64,000 nucleotides of DNA from an uncultured Odoribacter sp. (GTDB lineage: Bacteria; Bacteroidota; Bacteroidia; Bacteroidales; Marinifilaceae): contig CALUKE010000005.1 in NCBI GenBank assembly GCA_944321165.1, positions 1 to 64,000 on the forward strand, in the 5' to 3' direction. The notes beneath the pieces are model-generated. The model was not told the origin of the DNA. It made no database searches and saw nothing but the letters and a program-made list of their open reading frames with translations. This document shows positions 52,711 through 62,466 of this stretch, one piece after another. A program made the translations under genes and the position numbers. Positions within the stretch are counted from its first letter, which is position 1. Each line of letters begins with the position of its first letter.

Positions 52711-54783
52711 TTATTTCAACCACTTGTCCAACCAGGCTTTAAAGGTCCGTTGCCAGAGAATACCGTCCTGACATCCGGTTACCCAGTGGCATTCATCCGG
52801 GAAATACAAATACTGTGCCGGAATTCCCCGCATGCGGGCCGCATTGAAGGCCGCCATCCCTTGGGATACATCGATCCGGAAGTCTTTTTGGCCGTGAATG
52901 ACCAGAATGGGGGTGTCCCAGTTGCCGACAAACAGATCCGGTGAGTTGGCAAACGTGCGTTGTGCAATTTTATTTTCCTTTTCCCAGGGGGCTCCGCCCA
53001 TGTCCCAATTGGCGAACCACATCTCTTCGGTGGTATAGTACTGCATCTTCAGGTCGAAAATACCGCAATGGGCAATAAAGGCCTTGAAGCGTTTGTCGTG
53101 GTGGCCGGCCAGGTAATAGACCGAATAGCCGCCATAGGAAGCGCCGACGCATCCCAGCCGGTTTTCATCGATGTAAGGTTCTTTTTTGGCATCATCGATG
53201 GCAGAGAGATAATCCTGGATATTTTGTCCCGAATAGTCACCGCTGATTTGTTCCAGCCATTCCTGGCCGAATCCGGGCAACCCACGGCGGTTTGGAGCGA
53301 CGATGATGTATCCGTTGGCAGCCATTTGCTGGAAATTCCAGCGGTAGCTCCAGAATTGGCTGACCGTGCTTTGCGGGCCCCCTTCACAATAGAGAATGGC
53401 CGGGTATTTCTGGGAGGGATCGAAATGGGGCGGATAAATCATCCATACCAGCATTTCTTTGTTGTCGGTTGTTTTTACCCAGCGTTTTTCGACTTTTCCC
53501 AGGGTCAGCTGATCCAGGATAGGTTTATTGACAAAAGAAAGCTCTTCATCCTGTCCGGTGGTCGGGTCTACTTTGTAGATTTCTGTCGGTTTGCTCATGG
53601 ATACCTTGGTGGCCAGCAACATGTCTCCCACCGGGATCACCGAGGTGTAATTGTGGATGCCGTCCGTGTGTTTGGTGATTTTCCCGCTTGCCAGATCCAG
53701 CGAATAGATTTCGTCGGTGGCATGCCAGTCGGAAATAAACCAGATGGTGTTGTTGTCACCCCATTTCAAGCCTTCTGCATTCTGGTCGAAGCCTTCGCTG
53801 TAGTCTTTTTTCTCGCCGGTTGTCAAATCCATGACATAAAGGCGGATTTTGTCCGCTTCATAACCTTCGCGTTCCATGCTTTCCCAAGCCATGTAACGGC
53901 CATCGGGCGAGATGACCGGATTCTTGTCGTATCCCATCATGCCTTCGGTCAGGTTGATTGTCTCACCGTTTTCTGTGTTATAGGCATACAGATCGGTATT
54001 GGTCGACTCGGCATAGTCGATTCCGGTTTTTTTGCGGCAGGTATAGATGAGTTGTTTGCCGTCTGGGGTCCAGGCCAGCTGTTCCGTGCCGCCCCAGGGA
54101 CGTACCGGAGATTCCCAGTGTTCTCCTTCCAGGATATCCTTGCCGTCCGTGATGGTTTTGGCCGGTGCATAATCGGCGATGAAAAGGTGGGTATAGGCAT
54201 CTACCCAGTCGTTCCAGTGGCGGTAGAACTGATCGTTGATGATCCGGGCATTCGCTTTGGGAAGATCGGGATGCAGGTCCTGTACCGTCGGTTCGAGTTT
54301 TACGTCTTTCAGGTAAACGATTTTGGACATGTCCGGAGCATATACATAGCCGTTGATGCCATCGGCGATGTCGGTTACCTGCCGGGGGGCGGAACCGTCC
54401 GGGTTCATTTCCCAGAGTTGTCCCTGGAACATGTAGGAAATATGTTTGCCGTCCGGAGTCCAGCGGGCATCCGATTCGTTGGCTTCCGTATCGGTGAGCC
54501 GGGTGGTTTTTCCGTCCGGCAGACTCATCAGATAAAGATCGGTGTATCCCCGGTTGGCTTCTTTGTCGAAATAGGTGATATCGTATACCGCTTTGCTGCC
54601 GTCCGGAGAGACGCTGACGTTTCCGATTCTGCCAAAGGACCACAGGACTTCAGGAGTCATCACATCGGAGGTGAGTTTCAACTGGGGAGGTGTATAGCCT
54701 TTGGGATTTTGAGATTCCTTGTTGGAGGTGTTACAAGCCATGCAAGACAATAAAATGAGTGATGGTATGATGATTTTTTTCAT
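52711..54783 (-). CDS. S9 prolyl-oligopeptidase-family peptidase (lipoprotein)
   Basis: The 690-residue protein has a lipobox (ILLSCMACN, anchored Cys). An N-terminal beta-propeller of TolB-like repeats (SPDGSKAVYDITYF, TPDGKHISYMF, SPDGRYMAWES) is followed by the alpha/beta-hydrolase domain. The catalytic elbow is GASYGGYS (Ser near residue 550), with Asp in GQKDFRIDVSQG and His in PDECHWV. It should remove dipeptides or cut short peptides in the periplasm. The frame is open beyond 54783, but the signal peptide sets the start. It lies between recA and the steroid-type operon; co-transcription with the latter is possible (11-base gap). Confidence 0.93.
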   Translation of the reverse strand: MKKIIIPSLILLSCMACNTSNKESQNPKGYTPPQLKLTSDVMTPEVLWSFGRIGNVSVSPDGSKAVYDITYFDKEANRGYTDLYLMSLPDGKTTRLTDTEANESDARWTPDGKHISYMFQGQLWEMNPDGSAPRQVTDIADGINGYVYAPDMSKIVYLKDVKLEPTVQDLHPDLPKANARIINDQFYRHWNDWVDAYTHLFIADYAPAKTITDGKDILEGEHWESPVRPWGGTEQLAWTPDGKQLIYTCRKKTGIDYAESTNTDLYAYNTENGETINLTEGMMGYDKNPVISPDGRYMAWESMEREGYEADKIRLYVMDLTTGEKKDYSEGFDQNAEGLKWGDNNTIWFISDWHATDEIYSLDLASGKITKHTDGIHNYTSVIPVGDMLLATKVSMSKPTEIYKVDPTTGQDEELSFVNKPILDQLTLGKVEKRWVKTTDNKEMLVWMIYPPHFDPSQKYPAILYCEGGPQSTVSQFWSYRWNFQQMAANGYIIVAPNRRGLPGFGQEWLEQISGDYSGQNIQDYLSAIDDAKKEPYIDENRLGCVGASYGGYSVYYLAGHHDKRFKAFIAHCGIFDLKMQYYTTEEMWFANWDMGGAPWEKENKIAQRTFANSPDLFVGNWDTPILVIHGQKDFRIDVSQGMAAFNAARMRGIPAQYLYFPDECHWVTGCQDGILWQRTFKAWLDKWLK

Positions 54784-54823
54784 AATGTGATAAGATGATA
54801 AAATTTGCTTCTTCAAAAATGAC

Positions 54824-54865
54824 GTGTGCCACCGGAGTCGTTGTGTCGATTGACCGGTGACACAC
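54824..54865 (-). terminator. Terminator after recA
   Basis: On the minus strand a 12-bp stem with one internal mismatch (GTGTGTCACCGG with CCGGTGGCACAC) is followed by CATTTTTG. It lies 31 bases after the recA stop codon, so the S9 gene needs its own promoter in the 40 bases that follow. Confidence 0.65.
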
Positions 54866-54896
54866 GGGCATTTTGGGTGTGTCCGTATAATATGGA

Positions 54897-55949
54897 TCAG
54901 AATTCCGTTTCTTCGTTTCCGGCAGTCGCGGAGGTCGGAACGTCGGAGCTGCCGTTCAGTGCTGCGACGATCTTTTGTTTCAGTTCTTCTACCAATTCCG
55001 GGTTGTCCATGATCAGTTGCTTGACTGTTTCGCGTCCCTGGCCCAGCTTGTTTTCTCCGTAGGAAAACCAGCTGCCGCTTTTCTTGATGATGTTGCATTC
55101 AACACCGAGGTCCACGATCTCTCCGGAAATGGAAATACCCTCTCCGTACATGATGTCGAATTCGGCCTTGCGGAAAGGAGGTGCCACTTTGTTTTTCACC
55201 ACTTTTACCCGGGTGTGGTTACCCAGGATTTCTTCGCCGTCTTTGATCGGACCGATTTTTCGGATGTCCAGGCGGACGGAGGAGTAGAATTTCAGGGCAT
55301 TACCGCCGGTTGTCGTTTCCGGGTTGCCGAACATTACACCGATTTTATCCCGCAACTGGTTGATGAAGATACAGCAGGTATTGGTCTTGCTGATGGTGCT
55401 GGTCAGTTTGCGCAGGGCCTGTGACATCAGTCGGGCCTGCAATCCCATGACGCTGTCGCCCATGTTGCCTTCTATTTCCGCTTTGGGGGTCAAGGCGGCT
55501 ACGGAGTCGATAACGATGATGTCGATGGCGGCTGAACGGATCAGCTGGTCGGCGATTTCCAGCGCCTGTTCGCCGTTGTCCGGTTGTGAAATGAACAGAT
55601 TTTCAACATCTACTCCCAATTTTTCCGCGTATGAGCGGTCGAAGGCGTGCTCTGCGTCGATGATGGCCGCTATGCCGCCCTGTTTCTGGGCTTCTGCAAT
55701 GGCGTGGATGGCCAGCGTGGTCTTACCGGAGGATTCCGGTCCATAGATTTCGATGACACGTCCTTTCGGATATCCGCCGACTCCCAATGCCTTGTCGAGT
55801 GCAATGGAACCTGAAGGAATCACCGGAATTTTCTCGATCTGATTGTCGCCAAGCTTCATGATGCTTCCTTTCCCGAAGTTTTTTTCGATCTTGTCGAGCG
55901 TCAGTTGGAGTGCCTTTAATTTTTCCAGATTTGTTTCTTTTGATGCCAT
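54897..55949 (-). CDS. recA: Recombinase RecA
   Basis: The 350-residue RecA has Walker [10 protein letters not shown] (residues 70-78 with its flanks). [18 protein letters not shown] is Walker B with loop L1, and [29 protein letters not shown] is the L2 DNA-binding region; the C-terminus is acidic. The protein is complete and typical in length. It pairs homologous DNA during repair and triggers LexA cleavage. It starts 30 bases after the bcp stop, so the two form one transcription unit. Confidence 0.99.
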   Translation of the reverse strand: MASKETNLEKLKALQLTLDKIEKNFGKGSIMKLGDNQIEKIPVIPSGSIALDKALGVGGYPKGRVIEIYGPESSGKTTLAIHAIAEAQKQGGIAAIIDAEHAFDRSYAEKLGVDVENLFISQPDNGEQALEIADQLIRSAAIDIIVIDSVAALTPKAEIEGNMGDSVMGLQARLMSQALRKLTSTISKTNTCCIFINQLRDKIGVMFGNPETTTGGNALKFYSSVRLDIRKIGPIKDGEEILGNHTRVKVVKNKVAPPFRKAEFDIMYGEGISISGEIVDLGVECNIIKKSGSWFSYGENKLGQGRETVKQLIMDNPELVEELKQKIVAALNGSSDVPTSATAGNEETEF

Positions 55950-55979
55950 AATGTGATTTTGATTGATAAATGACTGAAT

Positions 55980-56447
55980 TTAGTGAGCCTGCTCCAGATC
56001 CAGTATCTGTGCGGCCGCGTTTTTGGTGTCCACCCGGTTGATGATGTGTCGGATCAGTCCGTTTTCATCGATGATGAAAGTTGTCCGGACGACTCCCATG
56101 TATTTGCGTCCGTACATGGATTTTTCCGCCCAGACATCATAATCCTGCAATATCTTTTTTTCGGTGTCTGCAATCAGATTGAAAGAGAGGTTGTATTTTG
56201 CGATGAACTTTTGATGAGAATTGGCCGGATCGGGGCTGACGCCGACGACCTCATATCCCCGGGAGGTCAGCAGGTCGTAATTTTCGTTCAGGTTGCAGGC
56301 TTCTGCCGTACAGCCGGAAGTGTTGTCTTTCGGATAAAAGTAAAGCACCAGCTTTTTGCCTTTAAAATCGTTTAGACCAATCTCCTGTCCATTCTGGTTG
56401 ATCCCTTTGAAAAAGGGCGCTTTCTCACCTTCTTTTAATGATGTCAT
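55980..56447 (-). CDS. bcp: Thioredoxin-dependent thiol peroxidase (BCP/PrxQ type)
   Basis: The 155-residue peroxiredoxin Q/BCP protein has the peroxidatic Cys46 in DNTSGCTAEAC, the resolving Cys51 five residues later as usual, and the conserved Arg in VVRTTFIIDENG. It reduces hydrogen peroxide and organic peroxides with thioredoxin in the cytoplasm. It has its own promoter upstream and is followed by recA, a stress and repair pairing. The length is standard. Confidence 0.97.
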   Translation of the reverse strand: MTSLKEGEKAPFFKGINQNGQEIGLNDFKGKKLVLYFYPKDNTSGCTAEACNLNENYDLLTSRGYEVVGVSPDPANSHQKFIAKYNLSFNLIADTEKKILQDYDVWAEKSMYGRKYMGVVRTTFIIDENGLIRHIINRVDTKNAAAQILDLEQAH

Positions 56448-56476
56448 GTTGTTTTGAAAATTTAGATGCTATTATA

Positions 56477-56484
56477 CAAAAGTA
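56477..56484 (-). promoter_or_regulatory. -7 element of bcp-recA unit
   Basis: TACTTTTG on the minus strand matches TAnnTTTG and lies about 30 bases before the bcp ATG. It probably drives bcp and recA together. Confidence 0.5.
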
Positions 56485-56570
56485 CGAATTTTTTTATTGA
56501 TACCGTCCATTTCGAATCAATAATGTGATTTTTCCCTGACAGACATTGGACGATGCACTTATTTTTGTAT

Positions 56571-56578
56571 TATCTTTG
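56571..56578 (+). promoter_or_regulatory. -7 element of DUF4491 gene
   Basis: TATCTTTG fits TAnnTTTG. Because transcription would start near 56585, the open frame's upstream start (56546) cannot be used; the ATGs at 56615 or 56618 are favoured. Confidence 0.5.
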
Positions 56579-56617
56579 TTAGGTTTAGCAAAAATGGGAT
56601 TTATCGATTGGATCATG

Positions 56618-56947
56618 ATGGAGTTTGTTGAGGCGCATAATCTGACCGGTCTGTTGATCGGGATTTGTACTTTCTTGATTATCGGGGTTTTTCATCCGGT
56701 GGTGATCAAATGCGAGTATTATTTCGGAACCCGCTGCTGGTGGGTTTTTCTGCTCCTGGGGATTGTCGGGATGGCGGCGGCCTGCTGTGTGCGTCAGGTT
56801 TTATACTCCTCTTTGCTGGGGGTTTTTGCCTTTTCCTCTTTTTGGACGATCCTGGAGATCTTTGAACAGAAAAAGCGGGTGCAAAAAGGGTGGTTTCCGA
56901 TGAATCCGAAGCGGAAAGAGGAATATCGGAAGGAGAATACAAAATAA
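56618..56947 (+). CDS. DUF4491 family membrane protein
   Basis: The small membrane protein of about 109 residues has three hydrophobic helices. The family text is easy to see: GLLIGICTFLIIGVFHPVVI, KCEYYFGTRCWWVF, then WTILEIFEQKKRV and KGWFPMNPKRKEEY. The function of DUF4491 is unknown; it is widespread in Bacteroidota. The promoter position argues for a start at 56618 (or 56615). The thioesterase gene begins 8 bases later, so the two are one unit. Confidence 0.85.
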   Translation: MEFVEAHNLTGLLIGICTFLIIGVFHPVVIKCEYYFGTRCWWVFLLLGIVGMAAACCVRQVLYSSLLGVFAFSSFWTILEIFEQKKRVQKGWFPMNPKRKEEYRKENTK

Positions 56948-56955
56948 AAAGACAT

Positions 56956-57360
56956 ATGAAAGCATATTTGGAAGAGTTGACCGCTTTGTGTCAAAATACC
57001 TTGGTAGATAATCTGGGCATGGAATTTACGGCTTGTGGGGAAGGTTGGTTAGAAGCCCGTATGCCGATCGACCGTCGGACCTGTCGGCCGGATGGGGCTT
57101 TGCATGGGGGAGCCAATATGGCGTTGGCCGAGACCGTCGGAGGGGCCTTGAGTTCGATGTCCGTACCTCGGGAAAGCTGTTTCCGGGTTTTCGGGATAGA
57201 AGTGAACGGAAATCACATGAAGCAGGCTCAGGGACGCTATGTAGTGGCGCGGGGATTTTTTATCCACCAAGGGAGACGAACCCATGTCGTACAGGTGGAA
57301 ATCCGGGATGAATTCGGAACGCTGGTGACGGTAAATCGGGTAACCAATATGATTATTTAA
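56956..57360 (+). CDS. PaaI-type hotdog thioesterase
   Basis: The 134-residue hotdog-fold protein has the PaaI/YdiI motif GALHGGANMALAETVGG, which carries the HGG turn and the acidic catalytic residue, followed by the central strand VFGIEVNGNHMKQA. It hydrolyses acyl-CoA thioesters; close relatives act on aromatic acyl-CoA or on DHNA-CoA in menaquinone synthesis. It cannot be assigned more closely. The frame is open upstream into the DUF4491 gene, but MKAYLEELTALC after the spacer is the fitting start. Confidence 0.88.
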   Translation: MKAYLEELTALCQNTLVDNLGMEFTACGEGWLEARMPIDRRTCRPDGALHGGANMALAETVGGALSSMSVPRESCFRVFGIEVNGNHMKQAQGRYVVARGFFIHQGRRTHVVQVEIRDEFGTLVTVNRVTNMII

Positions 57361-57483
57361 AAACGATTTGTTTGCATAATATAATTTCTTTTCACATTTT
57401 CTGCGGGGAGGTGGCATGGTTGTTGATAACCTTTTTTACGGGAAAAAATATGAAATCATGTTTCTTTTAAAAACAATTTAAGT

Positions 57484-58149
57484 ATGAAAAGGTTATTTTT
57501 AACAACAGTGTGTGCCTTTGTGGTGGCGTGCATGTCCTCGTGTTATCCGGATGGTCCGGATTATGTTCATGAAAAGGATATTGCCTTGACTCATTATGAT
57601 GAAAATGCTGATTTTTCGGCATTGAAGACATTCGTTATTCCGGATTCTGTGGTTTGCATCCAGGCCGATTCGAACTCTGCTTTTGCCGCAGAGTTGAAGG
57701 AGGAGATTCTTTCTTTGGTGAAACGGAATTTTGAAGATTGCAATTATCAGTTATTGACGGAGGAAGAGGCGGAGACTCAGACACCGGATTTTGTCGTAAC
57801 GGTAACGGCTTTTTCAACCCCGACCTTTAATTATACGGTATGGGGAAATTATTGGGGGTGGTATCCGGGATGGAACTGGTTCGGTTGGGGACCTTCGTGG
57901 TTCGGGTATTATCCGTGGTATCCCTGGTACAGTGGCAGCTATTACTATGCTTACGACAAGGGTACGGTGGTTATTGATATGCTGGATGCTAAAAATGCGG
58001 ACAGCGAGACCAAACGTATTCCGGTGTTGTGGTCCGGTGTGGTAAACGGCATTCTTTCCGGAAGCGAGACTTATCTGTATGAACGTCTGGAGAAGAATAT
58101 CGACCAGTGTTTTACTCAATCTCCTTATCTGAAAACAACTAATAAATAA
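57484..58149 (+). CDS. DUF4136 lipoprotein with aromatic-rich segment
   Basis: The 221-residue predicted lipoprotein (signal to MSSC, Cys20) has the DUF4136 start DENADFSALKTFVIPDSV. After residue about 115 comes a striking run of Trp, Tyr, Gly and Pro (about 40 residues with some 25 aromatic), followed by GTVVIDMLDAKN and IPVLWSGVVNGIL, normal for the family. DUF4136 proteins are envelope lipoproteins of unknown function. The aromatic stretch is common in Bacteroidota members. The next gene follows after 8 bases and may be an outer membrane partner. Confidence 0.88.
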   Translation: MKRLFLTTVCAFVVACMSSCYPDGPDYVHEKDIALTHYDENADFSALKTFVIPDSVVCIQADSNSAFAAELKEEILSLVKRNFEDCNYQLLTEEEAETQTPDFVVTVTAFSTPTFNYTVWGNYWGWYPGWNWFGWGPSWFGYYPWYPWYSGSYYYAYDKGTVVIDMLDAKNADSETKRIPVLWSGVVNGILSGSETYLYERLEKNIDQCFTQSPYLKTTNK

Positions 58150-58157
58150 AAACGGTT

Positions 58158-58763
58158 ATGAAAAAGATTTTAATGATTATATGGGTTGTGCTTGGCATCG
58201 GTGTTGGCAGTCAGGCACAGGCTCAGCAATTGAATCTCAATTATCAGATGTCTGTCCCTTTTGGTGATCAGCATGATTTTATCTCGAAGATGAGTTTCCG
58301 GGGGTTCAGTGTGGATTATCACTATTTTTTGACAGAACGCTTGGCTGTCGGTGCCAGTCTGGGTTGGAATGCTTCTTATAAGCATTTGGATTATACAACC
58401 GGAAATTTTACCATGAATGGCGATAAAGTGACTATTTCCGGTGATCAGTTCCGCTATTTGAATGTGGTTCCGTTGATGGCCGATGTCCGTTATTTCTTTA
58501 CGGACGGAGATGCCTGTATATTGCCCTATGCCGGAATCGGAATTGGAACCACGTGGGCGGAGACCCGTTTGGAAGTGGGTGATCTCTTAGCGAAAGAAAA
58601 AGGCTGGCAGTTTGCTTTTGCACCGGAAGTGGGTGTGATACTTCCTTTTTCCGAGTTTGTCGGATTGAATGTGGGGGCGCAATATCGTTACAGTGTCAAG
58701 GCCAGTGGTCTGCCAACCTTGCAGGATTTGGGTATTAAAGTAGGTTTATCCATTCGTTGGTAA
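58158..58763 (+). CDS. Outer membrane beta-barrel protein
   Basis: The 201-residue protein has a signal peptide (MKKILMIIWVVLGIGVGSQAQA). About eight amphipathic strands end in a C-terminal aromatic residue (KVGLSIRW), as needed for outer membrane insertion. Readable strands are FSVDYHYFLTERLAVGASLG, LPYAGIGIGTTWAETRL and GLNVGAQYRYSV. This is the OmpW/OmpA-barrel-like small porin fold; no pore or ligand is implied. It is translated after the DUF4136 lipoprotein gene and ends before a strong hairpin. Confidence 0.87.
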   Translation: MKKILMIIWVVLGIGVGSQAQAQQLNLNYQMSVPFGDQHDFISKMSFRGFSVDYHYFLTERLAVGASLGWNASYKHLDYTTGNFTMNGDKVTISGDQFRYLNVVPLMADVRYFFTDGDACILPYAGIGIGTTWAETRLEVGDLLAKEKGWQFAFAPEVGVILPFSEFVGLNVGAQYRYSVKASGLPTLQDLGIKVGLSIRW

Positions 58764-58814
58764 AATTTTCTTTTCCAATCAGGATTTCCTTTCCTTTCAA
58801 AAGGAGTTTATCCC

Positions 58815-58855
58815 GTGGAAGAAGTGACCGCGACTTTAGGGGTCACTTCTTCCAC
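58815..58855. terminator. Terminator hairpin
   Basis: A perfect 15-bp stem (GTGGAAGAAGTGACC with its complement) and 11-base loop lies 51 bases after the barrel gene and about 110 before the end of the convergent sulfotransferase gene. It may serve both sides. Confidence 0.75.
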
Positions 58856-58963
58856 GCGGTTCTTTACGCTTCCGTCAATATGCTTGATGGACAATCGTGA
58901 ATTTCCCGATATTATACAGGGGAAATCAGAAATTTGCATATGACAATACAATTAGTATTTATG

Positions 58964-60073
58964 TCATGAGCGTCTGTAATTCCATTGTCGGAGAGCGTAG
59001 TCCCAGTGTTTTTCGACCAGATCGACGGTACGGGGGGCATACTGGTAGGCATTCTTTTTATAGCCTTTCTTGGTTTCCAGATAGGCCGCAATGTCGTTTT
59101 TGGCCTCTTCAAATCCAGGCAAGGAGAGAGTCCGGTAGATTTTTTCAGTCATAGTCAGGGCATCTGCTTCAAAATCTTCGAATTTGATCTCTATCAGATT
59201 GCCGGCCGGAATGTGTTTTTTATCTGTTTCGTATTTTCGATACAGCCGGGTGTATATTTCGAGAATATTGTTCTCCATTTCTTCCGGAGAGATGCGTTGC
59301 AGTTGCAAGGGTTGAATCGTATTGTTGAAAAAACTCCGGGTGGATTCGAAGACTGTGTAGGGATTGCGCATTAGATAGATGAATTTGGCCTGAGGAAATA
59401 TTTCCAGGATTTCTTTTACTTTGCCCGTATGGGGTGGATTTTTGCTGAGGAACTGAGTTCCGTGGGTATTCCAGAGAGAAATCTGAATCAGTTTCTGAAA
59501 GGTCTCCTGAAAGATCCGGCATTCTTCGGCTGTAGCCGTTTCCATCGTTAGAAAACGGTCGCAGTATGTCAGCATTTGTTGGGGCAGATACCAGAAATTG
59601 TAATAGGAATAGGGCATCATGTTGGAAAGGGCGAATTCTTCTTCCTGTGGCAGATCGACCTGCAGTTCCATATTGTCTGTCGGCCGTTTGTCCGGCATCA
59701 GCCAGGACATGGTCTTTTTGAAAAAGGGCTGTCCCCACATCATCAGGTGAGGAAATACCGTCTGATAAGTGGTGGTGTAACCGAAATGTCTGTCGTGTGC
59801 CAGTACGTTGTGTACGAAAGTTGTACCGCTGCGCCAGTGACCCAGGATAAAGACCGGTTCCTGTTGGAGCGGTTGGGTTTTCAGTAATTTTTCGTATTTG
59901 TGATCCTGAAGCGGTTTCAGCAGACTCAACAGCCGACAGATGCATTTGGTCAACTGGTATTTTGTTCGATAGCCTTTTTCTATTTTCTGTCCTTTGGTAA
60001 TTTCCTTGAAAGTTTGCCAATCGGCACCCACTAACGTATTGACAGGAAGCTTTTGAAATTCTAACACACCCAT
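58964..60073 (-). CDS. PAPS-dependent sulfotransferase
   Basis: The 369-residue cytoplasmic protein has the 5'-phosphosulfate loop GHWRSGTTFVHN (residues 78-89) and the 3'-phosphate site in LMRNPYTVFESTRSFF (Arg and Ser about 10 residues apart). A His/Gln-containing segment (YTTTYQTVFPHLM) may hold the acceptor. It transfers sulfate from PAPS to an alcohol or amine. It is the last gene after cysQ, cysC, cysD and cysN, 27 bases downstream of cysN, so PAPS is made for this enzyme. The same layout is reported around a B. thetaiotaomicron cholesterol/steroid sulfotransferase (BT_0416 in memory), so a lipid or steroid acceptor is plausible. Confidence 0.88.
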   Translation of the reverse strand: MGVLEFQKLPVNTLVGADWQTFKEITKGQKIEKGYRTKYQLTKCICRLLSLLKPLQDHKYEKLLKTQPLQQEPVFILGHWRSGTTFVHNVLAHDRHFGYTTTYQTVFPHLMMWGQPFFKKTMSWLMPDKRPTDNMELQVDLPQEEEFALSNMMPYSYYNFWYLPQQMLTYCDRFLTMETATAEECRIFQETFQKLIQISLWNTHGTQFLSKNPPHTGKVKEILEIFPQAKFIYLMRNPYTVFESTRSFFNNTIQPLQLQRISPEEMENNILEIYTRLYRKYETDKKHIPAGNLIEIKFEDFEADALTMTEKIYRTLSLPGFEEAKNDIAAYLETKKGYKKNAYQYAPRTVDLVEKHWDYALRQWNYRRS

Positions 60074-60100
60074 TTTACTCGTTTTACCTTGTTTTGCAGA

Positions 60101-61525
60101 TTATTGATTCAGTTTAATACTGATGCCCTGTCGGTCGAGTTCCCGAACGACTTGCTCGATGGCTTCGAAATGTTCCGGGGAAATGCCGAGTTTCGAAAGG
60201 CTGATTTCCGGTATTTCGAATTCCTGCATGTCTTTCATTTCCACTTTGTCGATGATCATGCCGACGGCACAGGTGTTATTGGTGATCGGATCGATGAGGA
60301 TAAATGCACCGGTGTTTTTATTCTTGGCATAGGGATCGAAAAACAGTGGTTTTCCGGTAGTGAAAATCACCCGACCGATCTCGTTCAGCTCCAGCGCTTC
60401 CGTTGCGGACTGTTCGAGCGTGTTGACATTTATTTTATAGCGGATTTTGTCAATCTTGACGCGGGTGAGGTTGGTCGTTTGCTTGATGAAAAACGCCTCT
60501 TCCGAATCCATCCTTTTTTCATCCATCCATACCAGCATGGCTTCGAAATGGCGGGATATCAGAGGCAGATTATCCGGGTGTACGAGCATTTCTCCCCGGG
60601 ATAGATCGATTTCGTCTTCGAGTGTGACGGTGACAGCCTGTGGCGGAAAAGCCAGCTCCAGTTCGCCGTCATAGGTGACGATGGATTTTACCCGCGACCG
60701 TTTCATGGAAGGAAGAGCGATGACTTCGTCTCCCTGGCGGATGATGCCGGAGGCTACCGTACTGCTGAAGCCTCTGAAATGGAGGTCCGGCCGCAGGACA
60801 TACTGGATCGGATAACGTAAATCCGTAAAGTTTTTATCGCTGCCGATGTGGACGGTTTCCAGATGCTCCAACAATGGTTTTCCCGTATACCATTTCATGT
60901 TTTCGGAAGATGTCACGACATTGTCCCCCTGCAGGGCCGAGAGGGGAATGCAGGTGATGTCGGGGATTCCCAGCGATTCGGCAAAATGCCGGTATTCCTT
61001 GACAATGTGGTCGAAAACGGATTGGGCATAATCGACCAGGTCCATTTTGTTGACGGCCAGTACAACGTGTTTAATGCCCAGAAGCGATACGAGGTAGGTA
61101 TGCCGTCGGGTCTGGGTAATGACTCCCGAACGGGCATCCACCAGGATGATGGCCAGGTTGGCGGTCGATCCTCCGGTGATCATGTTGCGGGTGTATTGTT
61201 CGTGTCCCGGTGTGTCGGCGATGATGAATTTGCGCTTGTTGGTCGAAAAATAGCGATAGGCGACATCGATGGTGATGCCTTGTTCGCGTTCGGCTTTCAA
61301 TCCGTCGAGCAGCAAAGCGTAATCGATGTGATCGCCGGCATTTCCATAGCGTTTGGTGTCTCTTTCCAAAGCGTCCAGCTGGTCTTCATATAACTTTTTG
61401 CTATCGAACAGCAGCCTACCGATCAGGGTCGATTTGCCGTCATCGACGGAACCTGCCGTCAACAGTCTGAGCAAATCTTTTTTTTCGTCCTGATCCAGAA
61501 ACTCTTTTATATTTAATTTTTCCAT
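60101..61525 (-). CDS. cysN: Sulfate adenylyltransferase large subunit (GTPase)
   Basis: The 474-residue CysN belongs to the EF-Tu-like GTPases: G1 [16 protein letters not shown]3 [12 protein letters not shown] and G4 NKMDLVDY. Domains II and III carry [18 protein letters not shown] and [10 protein letters not shown]. With CysD it makes APS from ATP and sulfate, driven by GTP hydrolysis. It does not carry a fused CysC domain (length is standard), and APS kinase is a separate gene here. It follows cysD after 24 bases. There is no reductase gene such as cysH next to it, which points to sulfonation rather than cysteine synthesis. Confidence 0.96.
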   Translation of the reverse strand: MEKLNIKEFLDQDEKKDLLRLLTAGSVDDGKSTLIGRLLFDSKKLYEDQLDALERDTKRYGNAGDHIDYALLLDGLKAEREQGITIDVAYRYFSTNKRKFIIADTPGHEQYTRNMITGGSTANLAIILVDARSGVITQTRRHTYLVSLLGIKHVVLAVNKMDLVDYAQSVFDHIVKEYRHFAESLGIPDITCIPLSALQGDNVVTSSENMKWYTGKPLLEHLETVHIGSDKNFTDLRYPIQYVLRPDLHFRGFSSTVASGIIRQGDEVIALPSMKRSRVKSIVTYDGELELAFPPQAVTVTLEDEIDLSRGEMLVHPDNLPLISRHFEAMLVWMDEKRMDSEEAFFIKQTTNLTRVKIDKIRYKINVNTLEQSATEALELNEIGRVIFTTGKPLFFDPYAKNKNTGAFILIDPITNNTCAVGMIIDKVEMKDMQEFEIPEISLSKLGISPEHFEAIEQVVRELDRQGISIKLNQ

Positions 61526-61549
61526 GAATATTCGATTAAAGTCCGTCTA

Positions 61550-62458
61550 CTAAAAATATCCTTCTCTTTTTTTCTGTTCCATACTGGCATCCTGGTCGAA
61601 GTCGATCACCCGGGTGGTGCGTTCGGATTTGGTGGTTGTCATCATCTCTTCGACGATTTTTTCGATGGTATCGGCCTCCGATTCGACGGCACCGGTCAAA
61701 GGCCAGCAGCCCAAAGTGCGGAACCGGACCTTGCGCATCCGGATTTTGTCTCTGTATTGGGCCGGCAGACGGTCGTCATCGGGCATGATCAGGTTACCGT
61801 CTATTTCGACGATGGGACGTTCTTTGGCAAAATAGAGCGGAACAATCGGTATGTTCTCCATGCGAATGTATTGCCAGATGTCCAGTTCGGTCCAGTTGGA
61901 CAAGGGGAAAACCCGGATGGATTCGCCTTTGTGTATGCGGGCGTTGTAGATGTTCCACAGTTCCGGACGCTGGTTTTTGGGATCCCATTGGTGGAATTTG
62001 TCCCGGAAGGAGTAAATGCGTTCTTTGGCACGGGATTTCTCCTCATCCCGGCGGGCACCTCCAAAAGCGGCGTCGAATTTGTATTTGTCAAGGGCCTGCA
62101 GCAACGCCTGGGTTTTCATCAGGTCTGTATGTACCTTACTGCCGTGAGTAAAGGGACCGACGCCTTCCTGAAAACCTTTCATGTTGGATTCTACGATCAG
62201 ATCCCAATGATTTTCCCGCGCATATCGGTCCCGGAATTCGATCATTTCTTTGAATTTCCATTTCGAATCGATGTGCATCAATGGAAAGGGGACTTTCCCC
62301 GGATAAAACGCTTTTTCTGCCAGACGGACCATGACCGAGGAGTCTTTGCCGATGGAGTAAAGCATGACTGGATTTTCGAATTCGGCCACTACTTCGCGGA
62401 TGATGTGGATGGATTCGGCTTCCAGTTCTTTTAAATGACTGAGTTTATATGTTGACAT
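61550..62458 (-). CDS. cysD: Sulfate adenylyltransferase small subunit
   Basis: The 302-residue ATP-sulfurylase small subunit has the PP-loop [13 protein letters not shown] (residues about 35-47), [20 protein letters not shown] and [16 protein letters not shown]. The end [13 protein letters not shown] also fits. It transfers AMP from ATP to sulfate, in complex with CysN. The gene starts 8 bases after cysC. All known key residues appear present and the length is standard. Confidence 0.97.
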   Translation of the reverse strand: MSTYKLSHLKELEAESIHIIREVVAEFENPVMLYSIGKDSSVMVRLAEKAFYPGKVPFPLMHIDSKWKFKEMIEFRDRYARENHWDLIVESNMKGFQEGVGPFTHGSKVHTDLMKTQALLQALDKYKFDAAFGGARRDEEKSRAKERIYSFRDKFHQWDPKNQRPELWNIYNARIHKGESIRVFPLSNWTELDIWQYIRMENIPIVPLYFAKERPIVEIDGNLIMPDDDRLPAQYRDKIRMRKVRFRTLGCWPLTGAVESEADTIEKIVEEMMTTTKSERTTRVIDFDQDASMEQKKREGYF

Positions 62459-62466
62459 GTTCTTAT

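Noticed and set aside
52960..54753. 597-codon rightward open frame opposite the S9 peptidase
   Set aside because: The opposite strand encodes a complete peptidase with catalytic triad and lipobox; this frame has no recognisable motif.
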